Assembly: GCF_047496725.1 (NCBI RefSeq)
Contig: NC_132978.1
Location: 6,501,501-6,565,500 of the forward strand
DNA from: Anoplolepis gracilipes
Lineage: Eukaryota; Arthropoda; Insecta; Hymenoptera; Formicidae
Reading direction: 5' to 3'
DNA length: 64,000 bases
Shown: positions 23,301 through 34,710 of the stretch, one piece after another
Position numbering within the stretch: position 1 is the first letter of the stretch
Layout: each line of letters begins with the position of its first letter
Program-made: the position numbers and the translations under genes
Notes under the pieces: generated by a model
What the model was told of the DNA's origin: nothing
Seen by the model: the letters and a program-made list of their open reading frames with translations, nothing else
Databases searched by the model: none

Positions 23301-23533
23301 TATTATTACTTCTATTTATATTTTTATATTTCTGCTTATTCATTTATATAAATATGACATTGTTACTTATTTTGACTATATTATTGCGACAATGTTACTC
23401 ATTTAATTTCGTTCCGATTTAATTATATTTATATTTTTAACAAGAATTTATCTTTAACTGAGATTACTTTATTTTGCTCCTATTATACCTATTTTATGTT
23501 ATTTTTTAAAAATTGTATAGAGCTATTATTTTT

Positions 23534-24472
23534 GGTAAATATTTACATAAGGTTCCTTTCAGAAGTCAATGACCTTGACATATGTTGTCAAGATCACTGT
23601 CCTGAGTAACACTTAAAAGGTTTTAGCCGTCGCTCGTTGTTTACTAAAAAGTTATAAAAATTTTTTTAAATTGACGTTTTTTGCAATTATTTTATCAAAT
23701 ACTGAAAATTTAAAAAAATATTTCAAATAAAAGTTGTAGGTCTCTTCAAAATACACATTTTATATCCTATCCATTTTTATTATACGAGTGATAGTTTTCG
23801 AGAAAAACAACGATAAAGACTCTAAACCTTATACAATATTAATTATAACATAATATATAATATAGTCCCATTACATCCGCGCATACACTTTCTACACATA
23901 TACTTTCTTACTCACACAACAAATGGGTTAGGTTAGGTTATTTTTTTTTGGAAGTGGAGCCCCCCGCAGGGGGGCGGAACCCACTGTATCCACGCATACA
24001 CTTTTCACGCATAGAAATGCGCGGGCATGGCGGGTTCCGCCCCCCTGCGGGGGGCTCCACTTCCGAAAAAAATAACCTAATCCAACCCATTTGTTGTGTG
24101 GGTAGAAAAGTGTATACGCAGATACAGTGGGACTATATTATAATATGATATTATAATTAATATTGTATGAGGTTTATTGTCTTTATCGTTGTTTTTTTCG
24201 AAAACTATCACTTGTATAATAAAAATGGATAGGATACAAAACGTGTATTTTGAAGAGACTTACAACTTTTATTTGAAACATTTTTTTTAATTTCCAGTAT
24301 TTGATAAAATAATTGAAAAAAACGTCAATTTTTAACAATTTTTGTATGTAACTTTTTAGTAAACAACGAGCGACGGCTAAAACCTTATAAGCGTTACTGA
24401 GGGTGATGATCTTGACAACATATGTCAAGGTCATTGACTTCTGAAAGGGGTGACCTTATGTAAATATTTACC
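23534..24472. mobile_element. Foldback element with 0.45-kb inverted arms
   Basis: GGTAAATATTTACATAAGGT at 23534 is repeated exactly inverted at 24453-24472, and the arms continue inward for about 450 bp. They include CTTGACATATGTTGTCAAG, AACGAGCGACGGCTAAAACC and a GC-rich hairpin near 23950-24066. If the palindromic AAATATTT (23537-23544, 24462-24469) is the 8-bp TSD, the element proper is 23545-24461. No protein is encoded. Confidence 0.85.
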
Positions 24473-26842
24473 TTATTTTTGTTCCTTAATTTATTTTATA
24501 TAATTAAATATTGGAAATAAATACATTTATACTCACACACAATTTTCATATTTCTATATACCTATATTAATAATGAATAATTTTATTAAATTATGTATAA
24601 TTATTATATATCATTAATCATTTACTAATATTTATAATTATAAAATCATATATATATATATATATATATTCAAAAATATATATATATATTCTTATTAACT
24701 TATTAATTTCTTAAATTTTTTAAAATTTTGTTTTTTCTGTGTTTAATTTGTTGCTTTAGGATCTTTTTTTGGTCAAATAACATATGAAGAAGATATACAG
24801 ACGTTAAGTTCAAATGTTATTGTTTTTATGCTAAGAGGATTAAATGACAATTGGAAACAAGTTATTGCATGGCATCTTACAACGAAAACCTCAGATGAAA
24901 AGGTCATGTGTCACGTCATTTTAGAAATAATTGGTGAGATAGAAAAAATAGGTTACAAAGTACATGGTCTTGTCTCAGATATGGGACCAAAAAACCAAGC
25001 TGTATGGCGAACATTAGGTGTGAAAGTGGGCAAAGATAACAATACACCTTTCATAACTCATCCCATACGACCACATGAATCTTTATACATATTTCCAGAT
25101 GTTCCTCATTTGTTGAAAAATTTACGGTCAGCTTTAATGAATAATCTTATTATAAAAGTAGCTTTAACGATTGTGCAATCTGAAGGATTACCTTGTAATG
25201 AAGTTCAGTTTCGATATCTTGAGCAATTAGAAGAAAGCCAAAGACGTTATCAGTTGAAACTTGCGCCAAATATCACTGTGGATATCTTGAAACCTTCGAA
25301 TTTTAATAAAATGAATGTTGCAGCCGCAGCTCATATATTTAGTGAAAGAACAGCAGCTGCTTTAGAAACTTTAGTGCAATTACAAATTATGGAACGAGAT
25401 GCATTAACTACAGCTTGATTTTTAAGAACAGTCAGATCCTGGTTTAATGTTATGAATGGTAGATATCAAAAGGATGCAATTACGCTAGGAAATAAACAGA
25501 AAAAAGTGTCAATTATTGATAATTTATTATATTTAATTGAGCATATTGTTATTGGAGGAGCATGGAAGCCAGTTCAAACTGGTATCAAGATATCAGCTTT
25601 AAATTCAATATGCCTTATAGATAAACTTTTTAAAGACGATTATTATTATTTTTTTACCTCTCGCTTAAATCAAGATGCTTTGGAAAACTTATTTTCCACA
25701 ATGCGAAGACATGGAAATGTTAACCCAACACCTTTGCAAGTAAAAAGATGTCTTCGTCTCATTACTTTTGTGTCAATTTGTTGATACTCATAAAACTAAA
25801 AGAAACTATGATTGTGATAATGATGAACATTATATTGATTTTTTTAATACTTTAAGAAAGACTTTAAACAAAGAGAAAAAAGACGAAAGTATTCCACCTG
25901 AAAAATGTATGTATTCACAAATATATGAAAATGAACAAGATTATAGTTTTGTTAAACCTATAGAAAATACAATCCAATGTAATGTCATCAATAATGTTAT
26001 TGGAAGTGCTTATATCTTATGTTCTCCGTAAACAATATGTTTGTCGATCATGTGTAATGACACTTACGGCGAATGATAACAATCGATTTTCGATTTATAC
26101 TAACAATCTGTCCTTTGGATTTTTAGAAAATCCTTCTACTCCACTTTTTAAATATATAATTACAATCGAAGCACATCTTCAAGAGCACTTGCATCGGTGT
26201 GAGCTACATCCTCAATTATTTAAACACTTATTATTTATGATTAAGACTTGGGTACCTTCTACCATACTTTGTAAATCATGTAATACATTTAATAATATTA
26301 TCTGTCGCTATATCCACATTCGCCAAATTATCCATCTTAATAACAAAAAGCAATTAATTAAACAGTCAAAACATAAATCTTTTGGTTCAAAAAGTGCATT
26401 TAGACAAGTAATAAGTTAATTTTTTACTAATTTTTATTAATAATTTTTTATTTTGAGATCTAATAAAATAACAACATTTATTTTAGAATTTATTTTTTTT
26501 ATAACATAATATTATAATACATGTTATACTTAAAACTATATATTAAATTGCGTTATGTTTAAAAATAAAAAAATTATATCGTTATGTTAAAAAATTGTGT
26601 TCTTTTGTTAAATTATAATAAATATTTAAATATTTTACAATTTATTACGTTTATTTTATTTTCAATACACTTTCTTTCCTTTTATTTTACCACTTTTTGA
26701 TGTAATTTTATTTATATTAATTTTTTAAAGCACTCTTATCTACCCTTAACCTCTTTTATATATTGATACTCTGACAAAAAAACTTAAGTTAAACATTTGG
26801 AAGATAGCGGCCGCCATGTTGAGGCCAAATGTGTAAATATGA

Positions 26843-26888
26843 ATGCGAAGACCTTCCTTCCCCTCCCGTCGTTCATCTATAGACCTTG
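26843..26888 (-). repeat. P element right terminal inverted repeat
   Basis: The reverse complement of this segment matches 44 of 46 bases of the left end, and the TSD follows at 26889. Confidence 0.92.
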
Positions 26889-26896
26889 ATATTGCT

Positions 26897-28184
26897 TCAA
26901 GAACTTTGCATCTACGCGATAATAAGTCGCCATCTATTACTGTAAAATTTTATTACGTTTTATTAATGTTATCTTCGTAAAACCTGTAACTATCTTTAGA
27001 TTTTAATATACTTCGTGTTATTTTTTAATTATTAAATCAATGTTTAAGATCCACTGTTTAAAGAATTTAATGGAATTTAAGAAATATCTTTTAACAAATC
27101 CATTCAATTTTTTTAAATAACCAAGAAATTAGATAGTAAATTAATAGAAATTATGTATAGCGCAATGATATATGAAAGCCTCTCTGAAATTAAACTGATA
27201 AATTTCATTTTTGTAAATTTTTAAAATTTTTAGTACTAGATGATTAGTACATATGATTAGTGTTCTAATACTAAAATTGAAAATCTATAATAAAATAAAT
27301 ATTTTATTATAGATTTTCAATTATTTTCAATAATATTCAAACTATTTTGTGACTTTAAGCAGTTCTATATTAATTCGTAAAGTTTTCACAAAACTGTGTT
27401 AGTACGCAAATTACGTGTGTTAGATTATAATTACACATATTCGAGTTTAATATTAAATTATTACTCGTATTATAACAATCTTTGAACTTAACTTTTTGCA
27501 CTCATTCTTATTAAAGGGTGAAAATTATATTTAATGTTATTGTTTTTCTTTATTTATCAAACGTCCGAAACTACTTAATTATTTAATTTTTAATTCGACA
27601 GTATTTTCTATGTAGTAATCAATTTCAAGCGCAAATAAGTTTTCGCAAAAATTAAATAACTTATGCTTGAACATGCGCGTGTGATGGAAAAATCTAGTCA
27701 GCTTTGCTCTTTCGCGAGTGTATTAATTACCTCTCAAAGCTATGATGATTAATTTTGATCTACATGACAGCACGTTATGAGAGACATGTCAGTCCGACAC
27801 GTTGCTGTCATTATAGATATATATGTTCCTTATTCAACTACATATTGTTATGTGCACATAGGTATTCTAACAATTATAATCAAATATTATAAGTTAATGA
27901 TAACAAGTTCTAATATAAAAACTTTTAGATAACATTTCAAAGAAAAAAATAAAATTTCGAAAAAAAATAATTGTTAAAAATACATATTAAAGAATAAAAA
28001 TATGATTATATTTCTATTATTTATCGATATATTCTTGTGCATAAAATTCAAGAATAAATGTCGATTTAATTTTCTTCTACGTTAAAAATTATACAAATAC
28101 AAAAACGGTTTTTTAAAGAATTTTCTTTAAGTATTCTTTATCAAAATATAAAATATAATATAAAACGCTCAATGATTTATGCTT
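26897..28184. other. AT-rich spacer with a 48-bp perfect hairpin
   Basis: No gene is recognised. A perfect inverted repeat with 22-bp arms and a 4-base loop lies at 27275-27322. Confidence 0.6.
27275..27322. repeat. Perfect hairpin, 22-bp arms
   Basis: AATTGAAAATCTATAATAAA with two more bases is mirrored exactly after the loop AAAT. It may be a structured RNA remnant or a foldback scar. Confidence 0.7.
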
Positions 28185-28200
28185 ATACCAGTTTATTCCT

Positions 28201-28439
28201 TTTTTTTGTTTTACCAGCGGTGGGGGGAGGAAATGCATTTAAGCACACCCCCAGGCGAACCCGGGGGTAGTGTTGGACTCACCCGGCCCGTCAGCGCAAG
28301 CGCCCGGCTGGTTCTACCAACTAAAACCTCCCCCTCCCCCACCCGTGGGCGAGTGTTGAGACCTGCCCACTACAGGTAAGTCCTGCAGACTTGTCCTATT
28401 GCCCAAGTCACGGGAACGCAGTAAGCACACCTACCGCGA
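28201..28439 (-). mobile_element. Retroposed GC-rich copy (SINE or LINE 3' end)
   Basis: A 16-bp direct repeat ATACCA-TTTATTCCT (28185-28200 and 28440-28455, one mismatch) flanks 239 bp that is far more GC-rich than its surroundings. On the minus strand it ends in an A-rich tail (AAAACAAAAAAAA read from the T-run at 28201). That pattern is target-primed insertion. The body has G/C runs and an inverted pair of C-rich and G-rich blocks but no long ORF. Family unknown. Confidence 0.72.
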
Positions 28440-28747
28440 ATACCAATTTATTCCTAATACTGCCATAACAAGTGCACTTCATATATTGCATTAAGTGCAT
28501 TTCATTCAGTCTTCACACAAATCTTCTATTTATATTATTTGGTACTTCGTTAATTTTTTCTTCTTAAAACTAATTGTAATTCAGCTACTTTCCTTTAAAA
28601 TTATAGCTCACACCGCCATTTGTTTTGCAAAAGTGTTTTTGTATTTCTACGATATGATATACAACCCTAAACGTCACATTATTATCGCGCACTTTGTCAC
28701 ATTTTCATGACTTTCTGATGCAAAATTCAATAGTTATAGTGAAATAA

Positions 28748-28933
28748 ATGTTCCTCTCAGTCATTCTCGAAATGTCCAATGACTCTCAACACTTATCCTG
28801 CGGGATACTCAATAATCGCGAAGACTGGCTATACGAACTCACTCGCATGAGGCTGCCTGCCTCATACAATCCAGACTGGACTGCGCCAGATGATGCCGCA
28901 GCCGACGCCGATGGGACGGCATCTCGTCGTTAA
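28748..28933 (+). CDS. Short hypothetical ORF (61 aa)
   Basis: The frame holds EDWLYELTRMRLP and a run of Ala/Asp near the end. It lies in a GC-richer block (28740-29160). It is not recognised; a decayed exon or chance ORF are both possible. Confidence 0.18.
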   Translation: MFLSVILEMSNDSQHLSCGILNNREDWLYELTRMRLPASYNPDWTAPDDAAADADGTASRR

Positions 28934-29164
28934 CGAGAGGCACCGCCATTGTTTGCGGCCTAGTTCTGTCTGTCCGACCGATGGCTTTCTATGCCAAAGG
29001 TCTTGTCTGTCGATACTGTCACACGGCACGTGGACGTAATTTAAGTATTACCTCATTACGTCACTCTACCCTAGACGCCTCGTTGCGGAAACTTGGAAAC
29101 GACTGGCACAGCTAATGGACAGTTACTCACGAGGACAAAGAGGAGGAGGGGAGGAGGCGCATTA

Positions 29165-29303
29165 GGCCGGATCTACAATAGATGTAGTAAGTCTTAAGCT
29201 GTAAAAAATTAACCAATTACAATTGACTTTAGAGAAGAATAATGAATATGATTGGTTCATTTCTTACGACTTAAGGCTTACTACAGCTATTGTAGACCCG
29301 GCC
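29165..29303. mobile_element. 139-bp MITE with TTA target duplication
   Basis: The ends GGCCGGATCTACAATAG and its inverted partner extend for about 37 bp with a few mismatches. TTA flanks both sides (29162-29164, 29304-29306). A 3-bp TWA duplication fits PIF/Harbinger-type elements. Confidence 0.8.
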
Positions 29304-29306
29304 TTA

Positions 29307-32300
29307 TGCATTCATATTATGCGCGAGGGTTGCGAGCATCCTCGAGATGCGACCTGGGAATAACAATCCATTCAGAATGTGCGAAAAAAATGTAGGATAC
29401 GCCATGTTGGTACGTGCATTTGCCGCGTTCTTTGTGTATCACTCTACACCCTTGTAGACAACGTAATTATAAGATTAAATCTCGAAAATATTTAAGTTAT
29501 AAATTTCAGTTTCATAGAAAATAGAAATCTCTTCAAACGTCTTTGCCGTAAAGAAATATTCTCAAGTTTTAGATCGAAGTAAATTAAACTCGCCCACTCA
29601 CGAATAGAATTAAAAATTTTTCCATGTTATAATTTTTATATAAATCGCTTATATATACAGGTCTATTTTTTATTATCGATTTGAATAATCTAATCTTCAT
29701 ATATTAATTATTGTCCAGAATTGTATCCGAGATTTCGATTATCTTCATTGACATTTTCTCTTTTACGCAAAAAACTTGGATAAAAACAAATTCAAATCAT
29801 TTTCGCGTTGCACATTTTTTCATGGATAACTAAGAAATATGACACAATGCCTTTATCTATTCAACTTCGCTCATTCTTCACCTTTCTTCAGAGAATTACT
29901 TTGTGCCGTTACAAGCATTTGTACGAAGCAGAATTACGGTCCTCACGCATGTATTAGCTTGCGCTCTTCTACTCGACGGAGAATTGAGTTCCGCGGTAGC
30001 AATTTTTCAACTGTCAGAGTAAATAATATCCAAGGATCTTGTATATCACGGAAATATTTGAACCCGAGTCATTTTTATGCATTAGCGGGATTCTTATAAA
30101 CATTATTTTTTATGTTGGTTTTTAATATTTAGACAATGATATATTTTCTTTATATAAATATAAATAATTATATAATAGTATTATTATGCAAAATAATTTT
30201 AATCTTTTTAATGTAGAGTAATTTTAATGTAAATTCTAATCTATAGAAAGCAGGAAAAGATTTTTTTGATTGAAGTACACAATTATCTGCATAATAGCTA
30301 ACTTTGTACATACATTTGTGTCACCGACGCGCGGTAGGAAAATAAAGTTTCAGCCGACAGAAACATTAATTTCACTAGAAAGCTGAGGAAAACGGTATAA
30401 CCGTCTTATCTCATTCATTTTCTTCGTGTTTCATTTTTTATTTTCTTCCAAATTTAGTTTAAACCAAAAGCTTTTCGTAAACATTATCTTAGCTTATAAC
30501 ATGCTCTCTCGACTAAGAAACAAAATTTACTGTGGCGATTTTGCAAACCGATAAAGCTGAAGTATTCGCGATTACTGTGACTCAAAAAAATAATGAACAT
30601 ACTTCAAGATTTTTTATGTTTTATTTAATTTAAAACCACTTTAACTGGTTCATTCTCCTGCATTTTCATTACGTCGTCTTTCAACTATTCAATCCATCCG
30701 TCTTTCTATCTCTAGCTTTTTCTTTCCGAAATGACAGGGATCGCGAAATGATTTACGCGTCGCTCGTATGTCTTCCTTTGTATTTTAAATTTATCTATTC
30801 CGACAGAGATTTTCACATACCTCGCCTGACAATGTCCGCGACGCGAAAATGCTATGAAATTCCTACAGAATTCGAAACACATATTTTATATACTTTTATT
30901 ATATACTTATATTAAATTTCTCATTTCTGCATCTGTAATCTCCGATTTCAAAAAAAGTATTTTAATTTGAAATTATGAAGAAATAATTTGATCTATTAAA
31001 ATAAAATAAAATAAAAAATAACTTTTTTAAAGTTTTTAAGTCATTTAATTTAATGAGCGCTGCAGCATTAGCTATCGTAATTGTACATTTTATGTTTTCG
31101 TTATATAGCTATACAGCTAAATGCGTTTCTGCACATAATAATCAGTAATAAGCTCGCAAATAATTGTAACGGCACGTTATGAATGCATGTTAATATTATC
31201 ATATTTATAATTTGTATGAAAACACATTAATAGCCAGTGTAAATAAATGTAGCATAAAAGAATTGGTCATAATACTAATTTCCAACTATATGCTATTGTA
31301 ATTTTAACAAAATTACTCGGGAAATGCATGTTATGGGTCACAACATATTAACGATCAATACATGAATTCACAATCTATTCGTTACGCGATAGCGAATATT
31401 GATGGAGTCTTATTAACATTATTAACGACGTACTTATAATAATAGATACAATCGTGCATATCGATTAATTGTGCGTGCAAATTGTATCTCGCGATTTTAG
31501 TCTGTTTGATTTATTGAAATATATTGCAAAATATTGCTATAAAGATATCTTCGGTGTATATAAAAGGATAACCGAATGTTTAATAAACAGATTAAAGTTT
31601 TTCTTTTTAAATTCCATATATAACTTTATTTATATAAATTATTCTATATAAAATAAATTTTTTAATCTTCAAGTTGAAAATTTATTATTTATAATTTTAT
31701 AATAATTAATTTATTATTTATTATAAAATTTATTATTTATAATAAAATCATTATTTACTTCAAGGTAAATAAATTTATGAAATATATATATAATAATCTC
31801 TTACATTATTTCTTAATTTTTATAATCATATTTTCAAATAAAAAATTATTATATAGAAATAAATAATGAATATTCAAAACTATTTATTCAGAGCTATTCA
31901 TAAAAATAAATATAAAATATTTTTTATTGTTTTACTGAAATCTCTTTAGAAAACATGATACGATTTCAAGCTATTTTCTTTAGAAAAAAGATTAACGATA
32001 TCCCACGTCAGAAAATTTAATCTCTCACCGTCAGATGACATTGCTGGTGGTAGATCGCCAGCAGCCTTCTACCCAGCAGTTGATCGAACTGAAAAACAAA
32101 TTTTTCAGTTTACAGATTATTATAATTTTAGGTACCGTAAGGTATATATATTTAAAAAAATTTTAATTTAAATTAAAAAATAAAATTTATAGCTATCATC
32201 AAAAACAATCTGAAAATAAAAAAAATCGATAAGGAGGAAACGGCGATGCCGATTGTACCGCTTGTAACGGAGGCGATGGCGCCGACCCCGCTAGAAAGAG

Positions 32301-32428
32301 AGGTTGATACTGGCGTAGCAATGGCGATGACGCCGCTTGCTCTAAGCAGAGAGCAAAATGTAAAAAAAGTTATTCTACATTATATTTTATACTTTCTAAG
32401 AGAAAATAAGAACATATAAATAATGATC
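29307..32428. other. AT-rich spacer, no gene recognised
   Basis: ORFs such as 29839-30099 (86 codons) and 31469-31651 show no domains. A GC-richer patch at 32230-32360 has a repeated GGCGATG-like motif but no supported coding frame. Confidence 0.55.
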
Positions 32429-34182
32429 TGTTACGTCCTGTCGGCTCCACGTTTTTCCTCCCACGAAATGAATAATAATCGTCCGATCGGTCACAAAAAA
32501 CGGGTCTCGCAATAGAAAAGAACTGTTATTATCAAATAATGTTTAGACCTACTAAAAACGATATCTAAACAAATACCGGAAGGGATCAATAACGAAATCC
32601 TCTAAACAACGAAACAAACAAACACAGCTGCATAATCTTAAGAAAGAAACAAATAATGCCGCTACGCACTGTCGGCTCCACGTTTTTCCTCCCACGAAAA
32701 TGAAGCAATAATCGCTCGACTAATCATAAAAAGGATCGCGCGACGAAAAATATTTTAAAACATTGAAAACGATGTCAAAAGAAACGACCGGAAAGGATCG
32801 ATAGTGAGATCCTCTAAATGAATAAATCGACAAACACAGCTGCATAATCTTAAGAAAGAAACAAATAACGCCGCTACGCACTGTCGGCTCCACGTCTTTA
32901 CCTCCTATAAAGATAAAGCAATAATTACCGACCAGTCATAAGAGGGCCGCGGAACGAAAAAATGTTTTAAACATTGAAATCGATGTTCAAAGAAATGACC
33001 GAAAAGGATCGATAGATCCCCTAAATAAATAAATGGATAGAAACAGCTGGATAATCCCAGGAGATAACCAAATGAAGAATCTCCAAATTTCCTAAGAGGC
33101 CGTACATAGCCCACCAATCAGCAACAATCAAAAAGAATGAGAAGGATCTCACCGAACGACAGCTTTTTACACGTCAAAATCTCAAAAATACTCCCGCCCA
33201 AATTGTTAACACGTCCTCAAGATTTAATATAAAAAGGGAAGACTCGCGCATTACGACGACCACAAAATTAAAATCAGTCGATAGTACAGCATCAGATTCA
33301 TTCGGCACAGATTTTTCGGTCGTTCGCTGACTCAAGCAATTTGTTTTACACTGCGGGAGTTCCGATTACGTCTTAAAACCTATTAGAGTCAGTGCTCAAC
33401 AAAGACCACCCGCCGAGTAAGACCACAACTGGAGCCACAACTACACCAGCAGCTAAAACGCAACCAATCTGCCTAAGTAGTAAGTTTAATTTCCTTCTCT
33501 TTTGTTTTTTTTTCTCTCATCGTCTCCTTTCTCATCGTTCCCCTTTATTCAACCTTGTTCTTTTATTAAGTGCCTAAAATCGCGCCGACCCGCCGATTCT
33601 CGCGAGCCAACCGAGACCATAGATCGGACGACCGTGTGCGAAATCGCGCCGTAACACATATTACATTTTCGTAAATCTTTATTATTTTTTTTTTCTTATT
33701 GTAAACCATTGTAACAAATACCAACCAGGATAAAATCTTTAGAATCGCACTCCTTCCCCCTCTTTTCTGGTTGATGACCTCCGTACTTATGTAACACCCG
33801 CGAACCACCCACACAAACACACACACTCATACAAATAATTTTAAAGCCGATATTAATAAGATTATATGTAAAATGGTAAGAATTAATTGAATAAATGTTA
33901 ATCTAAAAATTAAATGATCGGTAAACTTATTTAACTCCCTCACTCTCTCCACGCAAAAGATCACACTTGGTCCCGTCCCGTGTAAAAGAGATTCGATTCT
34001 GTTACCAAAAAGGGACCGAGAGAGCGTTCGCATAACAGAGTAATAACAACAGCCGTCGTTTACCTGCTTGCTAACCTGCAGCTCGCTCGACCGAGTCACT
34101 CGTCGATAAGACTTTTGACATCTGAACAGTTCTTGTTACGCCCTTCCTCTGACCCATCCTCTCTACGGGCCTGGACGTAACA
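32429..34182 (+). mobile_element. LTR-like element copy C2 (1754 bp)
   Basis: It has the same TGTTACGTCC and GGACGTAACA ends as copy C1. Flanks are GATC at 32425-32428 and GATT at 34183-34186, a 4-bp TSD with one change. It carries three upstream tandem units (starting 32438, 32669 and 32881) against two in C1, a TATA box at 33228, and the same terminal block, but lacks the central 380 bp with the Ser/Pro-rich ORF. Confidence 0.75.
32438..33065. repeat. Three tandem units in the upstream part of C2
   Basis: CTGTCGGCTCCACG recurs at 32438, 32669 and 32881 (spacings 231 and 212). The third unit is closest to the second unit of C1, so one unit was gained or lost between the copies. Confidence 0.72.
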
Positions 34183-34276
34183 GATTGAATAAATTGTAAC
34201 GCATGCAACGATAATAACAGCGTCAACAATTTATTTGATCAGAATGTATATTTTCTTATTTTCTTTCTTCAAATAT

Positions 34277-34365
34277 GCGCGCGCGCACGCACACTCACAC
34301 ACGCACACACGCACACGCACGCGCACACACGCACACACGCACGCACACACACACACACACACACA
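34277..34365. repeat. (AC)n / (GC)n microsatellite
   Basis: An imperfect run of GCGCGC, ACACGC and ACAC repeats. A shorter GT-rich run follows at 34440-34470. Confidence 0.95.
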
Positions 34366-34620
34366 TTTTAAATTAAATTTTTACTCCTGTTTTACTTACA
34401 TAAATACATTTAAATACATTTAAATTAATTTTGTAAATGAGTGTGTCTGTGTATGTGTGCATGTGTGTGTTACAATGCGACCTTTCTTGAAATACTTTTC
34501 ATAAATATAACCATTATATTAGTCACCGGCGTGTGATTCAAAATATTATTTTTAATTTTCATATAACAATATTTATTTTCATTTATTTATTTATTTTTAT
34601 TTTAAATCACACACTACTTG

Positions 34621-34710
34621 GATGCACCGCCCGCACCATCAGCCTACTTGTTTGCGCCGCCCCCACCATCAGCCTACTTTCCTGTGCCGTCCGCACCATC
34701 CAACTCTGTA
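34621..34710. repeat. Three 30-bp tandem repeats at the truncated ORF2 end
   Basis: Units start at 34621, 34651 and 34681, each with a CCGCACCATC-like core. The 30-bp length keeps frame (10 codons). The last unit is the least conserved. Confidence 0.75.

Larger units (their letters stand above)
21060..23400 (+). mobile_element. Penelope-like element in P intron 4
   Basis: The order of an RT with Penelope motifs followed by a GIY-YIG endonuclease is diagnostic of Penelope-like elements. The boundaries are approximate: the RT signal begins near 21070, and the noncoding end with a hammerhead-like motif reaches about 23340. No TSD could be recognised. It lies between transposase exons 4 and 5. 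Confidence 0.85.
19061..26419 (+). pseudogene. P-element transposase gene (THAP domain), spliced, broken
   Basis: Exons: 19061-19204, 19604-19772, 19845-20216, 20327-20557 and 24760-about 26416. All junctions are GT-AG and keep phase. Exon 1 has the THAP zinc finger start (CCCAKNC, FRFP, IWIKQC). Exon 2 completes it with C-x2-H across the junction and LKPNAIPTIF. Exon 3 has a coiled coil and WSPQCLKLAMQIRYA. Exon 4 has LPLSSYSTLCRHI and LLMDEMDI (Asp of the RNase H-like fold). Exon 5 has VHGLVSDMGPKN (second Asp) and FPDVPHLLKNLR. A TGA at 25416, then frameshifts near 25785 and 26020, end the frame. The protein would bind the termini and cut and paste the element. Confidence 0.9.
18887..26888 (+). 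mobile_element. P-type DNA transposon, 8.0 kb, complete ends
   Basis: Inverted termini of 46 bp (18887-18932 and 26843-26888, two mismatches) begin CAAGGTCTATAG. They are flanked by an exact 8-bp TSD, ATATTGCT (18879-18886 and 26889-26896). P elements make 8-bp TSDs. The interior codes for a THAP-domain transposase in at least five exons. The element is unusually long because introns carry other repeats: a 118-bp palindrome, a Penelope-like element and a large foldback. The coding part has at least one stop and two frameshifts, so it is no longer autonomous. Confidence 0.93.

Noticed and set aside
23926..23941. GGGTTAGGTTAGGTTA resembling insect telomere repeats
   Set aside because: Only about three units, inside the foldback arm and partly mirrored on the other arm; no array.
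28179..28379. 66-codon ORF rich in Pro/Thr over the GC block
   Set aside because: The block is a retroposed insert on the minus strand with a T-run at its plus-strand start; the frame begins outside it.
32429..33065. CRISPR-like array because of regular repeats
   Set aside because: Units are about 0.2 kb, diverged, contiguous and without spacers; the genome is eukaryotic.
13578..34182. C1 and C2 as the two LTRs of one 20-kb element
   Set aside because: Each has its own short TSD and no shared internal pol; the DNA between them holds unrelated elements including a complete P insertion.
34277..34423. Open frame over the AC/GC repeat (His/Thr/Arg-rich peptide)
   Set aside because: It is a translation of a microsatellite with no coding support.
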